Shown: positions 8,903-15,652 of the stretch, piece by piece
Layout of the letters: the number at the start of each line of letters is the position of its first letter
How positions within the stretch are numbered: position 1 is the stretch's first letter
Origin: CAYUYV01 sp964522525
GTDB lineage: Bacteria > Pseudomonadota > Alphaproteobacteria > JAJFIK01
Length of the DNA: 64,000 nucleotides
Direction of reading: 5' to 3'
Assembly: GCA_964522525.1 (NCBI GenBank)
Contig: CAZFWG010000012.1
Span: 18,382 to 82,381 of the forward strand
Translations under genes and position numbers: made by a program
Notes under the pieces: generated by a model
Database searches by the model: none
What the model was told of the DNA's origin: nothing
The model's input: the letters and a program-made list of their open reading frames with translations, nothing else

Positions 8903-9997
8903 ATGGAACCCATGCCGGATCCTGCGACCCAATTGCTGCATTGGTATGAGGAAAACGCGCGGGTGTTGCCGTGGCGCGTTCCGCCAGGCGCGCACGCGCG
9001 GCCCGATCCCTATCGGGTCTGGCTGTCGGAAATCATGCTGCAGCAGACCACGGTGGCCACCGTCATCCCCTATTTCGAGGCCTTCATTCAGAAATGGCCC
9101 GTGGTGGGGGCGCTCGCCGATGCGCCCCTCGAAGAGGTGCTGACCGCCTGGGCCGGGCTTGGCTACTACGCCCGGGCGCGCAATCTCCATGCCTGCGCGC
9201 GCATGGTGGCCCATGAGCTGGGCGGTATTTTTCCGGATACGGAGGAGGGGCTGCGCGCGCTCCCCGGCATCGGCGACTACACCGCCGCCGCGATCGCCGC
9301 CATCGCTTTCGGCCGGCGGGCGGTCGTTGTCGATGGCAATGTGGAGCGGGTGATGGCGCGCTTCCACGGGGAGGAGACCCCGTTGCCCCGGGCCAAACCG
9401 CTTTTGAAGAAGCGGGCGGCGGCTTTGACGCCGTGTTCGAGGGCGGGCGATTATGCCCAGGCCGTGATGGATCTGGGCGCCACCGTCTGTACACCCCGCA
9501 ATCCCAAATGTGGCGCCTGTCCCTTGTCCAAGGGATGTGCCGCCCTGGGCGCGGGCGATCCGGCCCGGCTGCCCCTGAAGGAGCCCAAGGCCCCCAAGCC
9601 GACCCGCCAGGGGCTCGTCTTCTGGCTGACCCGGCCCGATGGGGCCGTCCTGATCCGGCAGCGGGAGCGCAAAGGGCTTCTCGCCCATATGCCGGAATTC
9701 CCCTCCGCGGGCTTCAACCGCAAGGATGACGCCGCCGCCGATCCCGAACGGGACGCGCCGGTTGAGGCGGCCTGGCAGCCCGTGCCGGGTGTCGTGCGCC
9801 ATACCTTCACCCATTTCCACCTGGAACTGACGGTTCTGGCGGGCACGGTTTCCATGGCCAAGGCCAAGACGGTCGAGGGGCGTTGGGTCGCTCGGGATGC
9901 ATTGGAGGCCGTGGGCCTGCCCACGGTCATGCGCAAGGTCGCGGACCATGTCCTCGATGGGGATGGTCCGTTGTTCCGGGCGCAGGCCTCCGGATAA
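8903..9997 (+). CDS. mutY: A/G-specific adenine DNA glycosylase MutY
   Basis: MutY removes adenine mispaired with 8-oxoguanine or G. Visible features are catalytic Glu43 in LSEIMLQQT, the helix-hairpin-helix LPGIGDYTAAAI, and catalytic Asp144 in VVVDGNVERV. The iron-sulfur ligands C196, C203, C206 and C212 have the spacing C-x6-C-x2-C-x5-C. The C-terminal part is a Nudix-like 8-oxoG recognition domain. The length of 364 aa is normal. A second ATG nine bases later is an equally possible start, since neither has a strong ribosome site. It is divergent from dciA. Confidence 0.97.
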   Translation: MEPMPDPATQLLHWYEENARVLPWRVPPGAHARPDPYRVWLSEIMLQQTTVATVIPYFEAFIQKWPVVGALADAPLEEVLTAWAGLGYYARARNLHACARMVAHELGGIFPDTEEGLRALPGIGDYTAAAIAAIAFGRRAVVVDGNVERVMARFHGEETPLPRAKPLLKKRAAALTPCSRAGDYAQAVMDLGATVCTPRNPKCGACPLSKGCAALGAGDPARLPLKEPKAPKPTRQGLVFWLTRPDGAVLIRQRERKGLLAHMPEFPSAGFNRKDDAAADPERDAPVEAAWQPVPGVVRHTFTHFHLELTVLAGTVSMAKAKTVEGRWVARDALEAVGLPTVMRKVADHVLDGDGPLFRAQASG

Positions 9998-10008
9998 GGC
10001 GCAAACGG

Positions 10009-11118
10009 TCAGCGCGGAAAAAGGCTCGCGCGCAGTTGCTGGCGGAAGATGTCGATGGGCACCAGATTGCCCTTGCGCGGCACATGCCAATAGGTCCAGC
10101 CATTGCAGGCCTCAAGGCCTTGCACATGGGCGGCGATCTTGTGGATCGAGCCCGTGGCGTCGCCACAAACGAGGGATCCGTCCGCGCGCACCTTGGCGGC
10201 ATGGCGCTTGTAAGGGTCGTGCATGGTCGATCCCGGCCGGATCAATCCGTGTTCCACCACAAGACCGAAGGGAATGCGCGGTTCCTGCCGCTTGCCCTTG
10301 GTGATCTCGACCGCCTCATCGTCCAGCTTGCGGACGGTCTTCAGCCGCGCCCGCGCCGTTTCCACATAGGCACGCTCCCGCTCGATGCCGACATAGTGCC
10401 GGCCCAGACGTTTCGCGACGGCGCCCGTTGTGCCCGTGCCGAAAAAGGGATCAAGGATCACATCGCCCCGGTCCGTCGAGGCCAGGATGACCCGGTGGAG
10501 GAGGGCTTCTGGCTTCTGGGTGGGGTGAGCCTTGGCGCCGGTGGCGTCCTTCAGCCGCTCGTCGCCCGTGCACAGGGGCAGCGTCCAATCCGAACGCATC
10601 TGAAGATCGTCATTGGCGACCTTGAGGGCGTCGTAGTTGAAGGTGTAACGGGCATCCGCGTCCCGCGCCGCCCAGATCAAAGTTTCATGGGCATTGGTGA
10701 AACGCCGACCCCGGAAATTCGGCATGGGATTGGTCTTGCGCCAGATGATATCGTTCAGGATCCAGAAGCCCTGGTCCTGGAGCGTGGCCCCCACCCGGAA
10801 GATGTTGTGATAGGAGCCGATCACCCAGAGGCAGCCCGTAGGCTTGAGGACGCGCCGGGCGGCGGCCATCCAGGCCCGCGTGAAGCCGTCATAGTCGTCG
10901 AAACTCGCGAACTGGTCCCAGGCCTGGGTGACACCGTCCACTTTGGAATTGTTGGGCCGCCTCAGATCGCCCTCAAGCTGAAGATTATAGGGCGGGTCGG
11001 CAAAGACCACATCGACGCTTTCCGGCGCCAAACTGTTCATGACCTCGATGCAGTCACCCTCAATGATCCGGTCCCGCAAGACCTTGCCGGTCCCGCGCGG
11101 TTTCGTCCGTGTCGGCAT
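10009..11118 (-). CDS. ccrM: Cell-cycle DNA adenine methyltransferase CcrM (GANTC)
   Basis: This beta-class N6-adenine methylase is very probably specific for GANTC. The catalytic motif DPPY is at residues 41-44 and the AdoMet motif DPFFGTGT at 223-230. The C-terminal extension (EHGLIRPGSTMHDP to the end) is characteristic of CcrM and absent from generic methylases. ATG at 11118 gives 369 aa, the usual length. A longer frame starting at 11313 is not supported. In Caulobacter and relatives CcrM times transcription over the cell cycle. It follows rnhB, a usual neighbour, and three GANTC sites lie upstream. Confidence 0.95.
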   Translation of the reverse strand: MPTRTKPRGTGKVLRDRIIEGDCIEVMNSLAPESVDVVFADPPYNLQLEGDLRRPNNSKVDGVTQAWDQFASFDDYDGFTRAWMAAARRVLKPTGCLWVIGSYHNIFRVGATLQDQGFWILNDIIWRKTNPMPNFRGRRFTNAHETLIWAARDADARYTFNYDALKVANDDLQMRSDWTLPLCTGDERLKDATGAKAHPTQKPEALLHRVILASTDRGDVILDPFFGTGTTGAVAKRLGRHYVGIERERAYVETARARLKTVRKLDDEAVEITKGKRQEPRIPFGLVVEHGLIRPGSTMHDPYKRHAAKVRADGSLVCGDATGSIHKIAAHVQGLEACNGWTYWHVPRKGNLVPIDIFRQQLRASLFPR

Positions 11119-11275
11119 GAACCCTTCACCTTCGTTGCCCAGTTGCGACCTGGGTTTCGCGTGTTCGACCTGTTGCGCGGTCCCGTGTGGCGGGGACTTG
11201 CGCATTTTCCGTTGCGAAGGACCGATCGTGGTGGGCGGAGTGTAAAGGGTCAATGAAAATGACGGGACCCATGCG

Positions 11276-11311
11276 GACTCTTGTGGGTCACCACCGATGA
11301 GTCGCGGAGTC
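11276..11311. promoter_or_regulatory. Cluster of three GANTC methylation sites upstream of ccrM
   Basis: GACTC at 11276-11280, GAGTC at 11299-11303 and GAGTC at 11307-11311 fall within 36 bases in the 248-bp gap between rnhB and ccrM. Chance expectation is about one per 256 bases or less at this composition. In Caulobacter, GANTC sites in the ccrM promoter and leader couple its expression to the methylation state. Confidence 0.6.
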
Positions 11312-11366
11312 ATTTCCGGACGAGGGACACGTCCCGATGTCTTGAGATGCTTGGGATTTGTAGTGC

Positions 11367-12029
11367 TCAGGGGGCGGTGTGCGCGGCGATGGCCTGGGCC
11401 ACGGGCCGAAAACTCCGGCGGTGATGGCGCGTCGCGCCAAACCGGTCGAGACCCGCCGCGTGGTCCTTTGTGCCGTAGCCCTTATTGCTGGCCCAGCCAT
11501 AGCCCGGATGGTGAGCATCCAGATCCACCATGATCCGGTCCCGGGTGACCTTGGCGATGATCGAGGCGGCGGCGATCACCGGCGACAGGGCATCCCCCTT
11601 GACGAGGCAGCGGGTGGGGCAGGGCAGGTCCGGCGCGCGGTTGCCATCCACAAGGGCCAGCGTCGGGGTCTCGCCCAACTGCGCAAAAGCGATCGCCATG
11701 GCCTGAAGGCTCGCGGCCAGGATGTTGATCCGGTCGATGGTCTCCACATCGACGATGCCCACCCCGACCCGCGCGTGCTCCGTGAGGAGATCATAAAGGG
11801 CTTCCCGCCGGGCGGGGGTGAGCGCTTTGGAATCCGCCAGGCCGTCGGGCATGGTCTTGGGGTCGAAGATGACGGCGGCGGCGACCACCGGCCCTGCCCA
11901 GGGGCCGCGTCCGGCCTCGTCCAAGCCGGCGACGGGCCCCTTCATGGCGCCTTGGGCAAGCGCGTCGAGGGGAAGTGCTCCGGATGCGGAAGGGTCAAAC
12001 AACAGGGTTCTGGACCAGGACGCATCCAT
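11367..12029 (-). CDS. rnhB: Ribonuclease HII
   Basis: This enzyme cleaves RNA in RNA-DNA hybrids and removes single ribonucleotides from DNA. The family start GLDEAGRGPWAGPVVAAAV carries catalytic Asp37 and Glu38. Further acidic residues are in ALVDGNRAPD and SIIAKVTRDRIM. HPGYGWASNKGYGT is the usual C-terminal block. The start is ATG at 12029 with AAAGGAG eight bases upstream. An apparent longer frame reads through the tandem repeat and the N gap and is rejected. The length of 220 aa is normal. Confidence 0.95.
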   Translation of the reverse strand: MDASWSRTLLFDPSASGALPLDALAQGAMKGPVAGLDEAGRGPWAGPVVAAAVIFDPKTMPDGLADSKALTPARREALYDLLTEHARVGVGIVDVETIDRINILAASLQAMAIAFAQLGETPTLALVDGNRAPDLPCPTRCLVKGDALSPVIAAASIIAKVTRDRIMVDLDAHHPGYGWASNKGYGTKDHAAGLDRFGATRHHRRSFRPVAQAIAAHTAP

Positions 12030-12046
12030 GGGCGCGGGCTCCTTTA

Positions 12047-12256
12047 CGGGCTGACCGGTGCGGGCTGACCGGTGCGGGCTGACCGGTGCGGGCTGACCGG
12101 ANNNNNNNNNNNNNNNNNNNNNNNNNNNNNNNNNNNNNNNNNNNNNNNNNNNNNNNNNNNNNNNNNNNNNNNNNNNNNNNNNNNNNNNNNNNNNNNNNNN
12201 NCGGGCTGACCGGTGCGGGCTGACCGGTGCGGGCTGACCGGTGCGGGCTGACCGGA
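12047..12256. repeat. 14-bp tandem repeat split by an assembly gap
   Basis: The unit CGGGCTGACCGGTG is present 3.9 times at 12047-12101 and 3.9 times at 12202-12256. The two 55-base stretches are identical, and each ends with the same T-to-A change. This is what two overlapping contig ends would look like, so the real array may be only one set of about four units. It lies directly upstream of the rnhB ribosome site. Confidence 0.85.
12102..12201. other. Assembly gap 1 (100 N)
   Basis: Exactly 100 N, the standard placeholder for a gap of unknown size. The flanks are identical over 55 bases, so the gap is probably not real missing sequence. Confidence 0.95.
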
Positions 12257-12320
12257 TCGGATCTTGCCGGGTCATGGGGACGGATTGGCACGTCTCGAGG
12301 ATCCGCCCATTTGGAACCTT

Positions 12321-13508
12321 TCAAAACAGATTCAGCTGATCCCCGCAATCGGCCGGCACCGCAAACCGCGTGGTGTCCAGATCGCTCGAGGGGTTGTCGA
12401 GATCGAGACGCCGGCGGGCCTTGTCGAAGCGGGATTTGATCAACGCGGCAAGGGGGCCTGATCCCGTCATGCGTTGGCGCCAGGTGGGATCATAATCGCG
12501 CCCGCCGCGCATCTGCCGCATCAGGCTGATCACCCGATCCGCCCGGTCCGGCACCGCCCCCCGCAGCCATTCCCGGAACAGATCCTTGATCTCCAGGGGC
12601 ATGCGCAGCAGCACATAGCCTGCGCCCTTGGCGCCGGCCTCCACGGCGGCTTCAAGCACGGTCTCGATCTCGTGGTCGTTCAGCCCGGGAATGATCGGCG
12701 CCACCATGACCGAGACAGGAATGCCCGCATCGGCAAGCTGGCGCACCGCCTCAAGCCGTTTCGCCGGCGTCGATGCCCGGGGTTCCATGGCCCGGGCCAG
12801 CCGGGGATCGAGGGTCGTGATGGAGATGGCGACAGCGGCCAGATTGCGTGCGGCCAGGGGCGTGAGCAGGTCCCGGTCTCGGGCGACGAGGGCCCCTTTG
12901 GTGGTGATCGTCAGGGGATGCTGGAAACGGCCAAGAACTTCCAGAATGGACCGGGTGATCCGCAGGCGGCTTTCAAGGGGTTGATAGGGATCGGTATTGG
13001 TGCCGAGCGCCATGGGCGTCGGGGCATAGCCCGGCCGGCGCAAGGCGCGTTCGAGGAGGGCCGCCGCCTTGGGCTTGGTGTAGAGCAGGGTCTCGAAATC
13101 AAGACCCGGTGAATGACCCAGATAGGCGTGGGTCGGCCGCGCATAGCAATAGGAACAGCCATGCTCGCAGCCCCGATAGGGATTGATCGATCGGTCAAAG
13201 GGAATATCCGGCGACTGGTTGGTCGCGATGATGGACCGGCTTTGATCCTCGATCAGACGGGTGACAATCCGGGACGGCGGGGCATCGCCTTCCTCGCCGG
13301 TTTCAAAGCCGATGTCCTCCGGCGACAGATAGGAGAGGGCCTCGAAGCGTCCGCTGGCATTGCTCGACGTGCCCCGGCCTTTCGGGCCGGGCCGATTTTT
13401 TTCCGGGACCAGCTTGGCGGTGCTTAGGGAGCGGGACGCTCTTTCTTCGGGAAAGAGCCGGCGTCTGGGGGACGGACTGGCGGCGTTATTCGTTTCTGCT
13501 TCATTCAT
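12321..13508 (-). CDS. PA0069-family (SplB-like) radical SAM protein
   Basis: This is a radical S-adenosylmethionine enzyme of unknown substrate (395 aa). The iron-sulfur triad C114-x3-C118-x2-C121 is in YRGCEHGCSYCYARPTHAYL. The family is distantly related to spore photoproduct lyase, and members are often labelled Rv2578c or PA0069-like. ATG at 13508 is chosen. The frame extends upstream to 13598, but that part covers an inverted repeat and the promoter. The gene stands alone and is read leftwards from a promoter with a perfect TTGACA and a LexA-type box, which suggests a role in DNA damage. That role is inference. Confidence 0.88.
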   Translation of the reverse strand: MNEAETNNAASPSPRRRLFPEERASRSLSTAKLVPEKNRPGPKGRGTSSNASGRFEALSYLSPEDIGFETGEEGDAPPSRIVTRLIEDQSRSIIATNQSPDIPFDRSINPYRGCEHGCSYCYARPTHAYLGHSPGLDFETLLYTKPKAAALLERALRRPGYAPTPMALGTNTDPYQPLESRLRITRSILEVLGRFQHPLTITTKGALVARDRDLLTPLAARNLAAVAISITTLDPRLARAMEPRASTPAKRLEAVRQLADAGIPVSVMVAPIIPGLNDHEIETVLEAAVEAGAKGAGYVLLRMPLEIKDLFREWLRGAVPDRADRVISLMRQMRGGRDYDPTWRQRMTGSGPLAALIKSRFDKARRRLDLDNPSSDLDTTRFAVPADCGDQLNLF

Positions 13509-13539
13509 TCTTTGTTCCCAATTGATCCCAGAGCTGAAA

Positions 13540-13572
13540 TTTGAAATTTCGCGATACGGGCGAAATTTCAAA
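13540..13572. promoter_or_regulatory. Perfect 13-bp inverted repeat at the start of the radical SAM transcript
   Basis: The arms 13540-13552 (TTTGAAATTTCGC) and 13560-13572 are exact reverse complements around a 7-base centre. The repeat begins two bases after the -10 box, so it covers the likely transcription start. There is no T-run after it, so it is not a terminator. It is a candidate operator or 5' RNA hairpin. Confidence 0.6.
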
Positions 13573-13574
13573 AC

Positions 13575-13605
13575 ATAGTAAGAACAAATATGGAACAAAT
13601 GTCAA
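13575..13605 (-). promoter_or_regulatory. Candidate promoter of the radical SAM gene
   Basis: On the minus strand TTGACA (13600-13605, perfect consensus) is followed after 19 bases by TACTAT (13575-13580, four of six). The spacing is longer than the optimal 17. A LexA-type direct repeat lies entirely inside the spacer. Confidence 0.55.
13582..13596 (-). promoter_or_regulatory. LexA (SOS) box, alphaproteobacterial type
   Basis: On the minus strand the sequence is GTTC-CATATTT-GTTC, an exact match to the direct repeat GTTC-N7-GTTC bound by LexA in alphaproteobacteria. It sits between the -35 and -10 boxes, the classical position for repression. Confidence 0.7.
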
Positions 13606-13774
13606 ACTCGGCGATGAATGGCGGACGCTGAGGGTGTGCGCTCCTGTTCTTAGGTGTGAGAGTCCTTAGATCTAGTGTGGGTATAGTAGGGTGCCGCCAT
13701 GCTAGGCGGGCCGATAGGGTTCCATTGCCGCAACACCGCATGATCGGCGCCTTTGGCGCTTGGGGAGATGCCTT

Positions 13775-14461
13775 TTGACCCCGTCGCTTTCCGTCATCAT
13801 TCCGACCCTGGACATGGCGCCCTATCTGCCGGACACGCTGGGCGCCCTCGAGCCCGGCAGGCAGGCGCATCTCATCCGGGAGGTGATCGTGGTCGATGGC
13901 GGCTCGCGCGACGACACGGCCCACCTTGCGCAACAGGCGGGTGCCCGGACGATCGGGAGCCATCGGGGACGCGGACGGCAATTGGCATTGGGGGCAGAGG
14001 CCGCCGCCGGGTCTTGGCTGCTGTTTCTCCATGGCGACACCGTGCTTGATGCGGGATGGGTGCGCGCAGCAGCGGAATTCATGGCTCGAACGGGCGATGA
14101 CGGAGCCGCCGTCTTCACCTTCGCGCTGGACGATGGGGCGGCTCCGGCCCGGCGGCTTGAGCGCATGGTGGCGTGGCGCTGTCGGGTTCTGGGCCTGCCC
14201 TATGGCGATCAGGGTTTGCTCCTGTCCCGGACATTTTATCAAAAGCTCGGCGGTTTCCGGGATATGGATCTGATGGAGGATGTGGATCTGGTGCGTCGCA
14301 TCGGGCGCCGGCGCCTGTCGGTCCTGCCTGCGCGCGCCGTTACGAGCGCGCGGCGGTTCACGGAAGCGGGATATCTGGTGCGCTCCGCCCGCAATCTCAC
14401 CATTCTGGCGCTCTATTTCCTCAAGGTGCCCCCGCGCTTTCTGGCCAGGCTCTATGGATGA
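13775..14461 (+). CDS. GT2-type glycosyltransferase, TIGR04283 family
   Basis: This is a small family 2 glycosyltransferase (228 aa). It shows the fold start LSVIIPTLDMAPYL, the nucleotide-binding VIVVDGGSRDDT, the metal site FLHGDTVL, and GDQGLLLSRTFYQKLGGF. It matches the transferase 2 family noted beside radical SAM/selenodomain and arsenosugar loci. A C-terminal hydrophobic stretch (LTILALYFLKVPPRFLARL) may bind membrane. The start is TTG at 13775, with GGGGAG six bases upstream, giving MTPSLSVIIP. The stop lies 10 bases before the next gene's start, so the two are translationally linked. Confidence 0.85.
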   Translation: MTPSLSVIIPTLDMAPYLPDTLGALEPGRQAHLIREVIVVDGGSRDDTAHLAQQAGARTIGSHRGRGRQLALGAEAAAGSWLLFLHGDTVLDAGWVRAAAEFMARTGDDGAAVFTFALDDGAAPARRLERMVAWRCRVLGLPYGDQGLLLSRTFYQKLGGFRDMDLMEDVDLVRRIGRRRLSVLPARAVTSARRFTEAGYLVRSARNLTILALYFLKVPPRFLARLYG

Positions 14462-14471
14462 GGTCCACCCG

Positions 14472-15083
14472 ATGCGCCGTCACCTGATCGTTTTCGTCAA
14501 GGCGCCCCGTTTGGGGGCGGCCAAGACCCGCCTGGCCCGGGATATCGGTGCCGTGGCCGCCCAGAGCTTCTATCGCGCCATGACGGCGCGGCTCATCCGG
14601 AATCTGGCACGCGATGCCCGCTGGGACACCTGTGTGGCCGTCACGCCCGACAACGCACAAGGCTGGGTCGGGCGCGGGCTCGATCCCTGGCCTCTGGGTA
14701 TCCCCCGCATGGGGCAGGGGACGGGGGATCTGGGCATGCGGATGGCACGGGCCCTGGCCGCGCCGCCGCCGGGGCCTGTCGTGCTGATCGGCAGCGATTG
14801 CCCCGATGTGCGGGCCTCCCATATCGCCAAGGCCTTCCGCCTGTTGGGCGAGGCGGATGCGGTGTTCGGCCCGGCCGAGGATGGCGGGTATTGGCTTGTG
14901 GGGCTGAAGCGCCGGCCGTTCCCGTACGGTCTTTTCCGGGGCGCGCGCCTGTCAACGCCCCATGCCCTTGAGGACACGCTTGCCCCTCTCATCGGCCGGG
15001 CGCGGATCCGTCTGATGGATCGTCTGTCGGATATTGATACGGGGGCGGATTATGCACGCTGGCGCGGGTGGGATCAGGCTTGA
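14472..15083 (+). CDS. DUF2064 / TIGR04282 family glycosyltransferase-like protein
   Basis: This is a nucleotidyl- or glycosyl-transferase-like protein of the transferase 1 family (203 aa), the usual partner of the TIGR04283 enzyme. Recognisable blocks are HLIVFVKAPRLGAAKTRLA near the N-terminus, VLIGSDCPDVRASHI, and FGPAEDGGYWLVGLK. ATG at 14472 is preceded by GAGGT seven bases upstream. An ATG 18 bases earlier is less well placed. The 3' end overlaps the convergent moaB gene by 10 bases. The substrate is unknown. Confidence 0.85.
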   Translation: MRRHLIVFVKAPRLGAAKTRLARDIGAVAAQSFYRAMTARLIRNLARDARWDTCVAVTPDNAQGWVGRGLDPWPLGIPRMGQGTGDLGMRMARALAAPPPGPVVLIGSDCPDVRASHIAKAFRLLGEADAVFGPAEDGGYWLVGLKRRPFPYGLFRGARLSTPHALEDTLAPLIGRARIRLMDRLSDIDTGADYARWRGWDQA

Positions 15084-15610
15084 TGCTCGAGGAGCCTCGG
15101 CAGGATCTCGACGAGATTGCAGGGCCGGTGCCGGCTGTCGAGCTGGTATTGAAGGATCCCGCTCCAGGCATCCTTGACCGCGCCCGTCGAGCCGGGCAGG
15201 GCGAAGATGTATGTGCCCTGGGCGAGGCCGGCGCAGGCCCGTGACTGAATGGTGGACGTGCCGACAGTCCCGAAACTGATCTGGTGGAACACAGCGGCGA
15301 ACCCGTCGATTTCCTTTTCAAACAGGGGACGCAGCGCCTCCACGGTCACGTCGCGGCCGGTCAGGCCCGTGCCGCCCGTCGAAATCACCACGTCCACGGA
15401 CGCGTCGTTGACCCAGCCCATCACCCGCCCGGCGATCGCGATCTTGTCATCGCGCACGATGGCCCGGTCGGCCAGGGCATGGCCCGCTTCCGTGAAAAGC
15501 CGCACAAGGGTGTCGCCGGAGCGGTCATCCGCCGCCGTGCGCGTGTCCGAAACGGTAAGGGCCGCGATGCGCAAAGGATGAAAGGGAAGGGTTTCGTCGA
15601 TGCCCGCCAT
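15074..15610 (-). CDS. moaB: Molybdenum cofactor biosynthesis protein MoaB/MogA family
   Basis: MoaB/MogA proteins adenylate molybdopterin before molybdenum insertion. The MPT-binding motif DVVISTGGTGLTGRDVT is complete and is followed by the acidic loop EALRPLFEKEIDGF and FALPGSTGAVKDAW. The length of 178 aa is that of MoaB. It is convergent with the DUF2064 gene, with a 10-bp 3' overlap. No other molybdenum cofactor gene is in the window. Confidence 0.93.
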   Translation of the reverse strand: MAGIDETLPFHPLRIAALTVSDTRTAADDRSGDTLVRLFTEAGHALADRAIVRDDKIAIAGRVMGWVNDASVDVVISTGGTGLTGRDVTVEALRPLFEKEIDGFAAVFHQISFGTVGTSTIQSRACAGLAQGTYIFALPGSTGAVKDAWSGILQYQLDSRHRPCNLVEILPRLLEHQA

Positions 15611-15652
15611 GCTGTTCCCGGATTTGCCGGTTTGATGATCCCGCGACCGATC

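Noticed and set aside
12047..12256. CRISPR-like array
   Set aside because: The 14-bp units are directly adjacent with no spacers.
12030..12348. Frames running through the tandem repeat and the N gap upstream of rnhB
   Set aside because: Translation of a 14-bp repeat and unknown bases. rnhB has a strong start at 12029.
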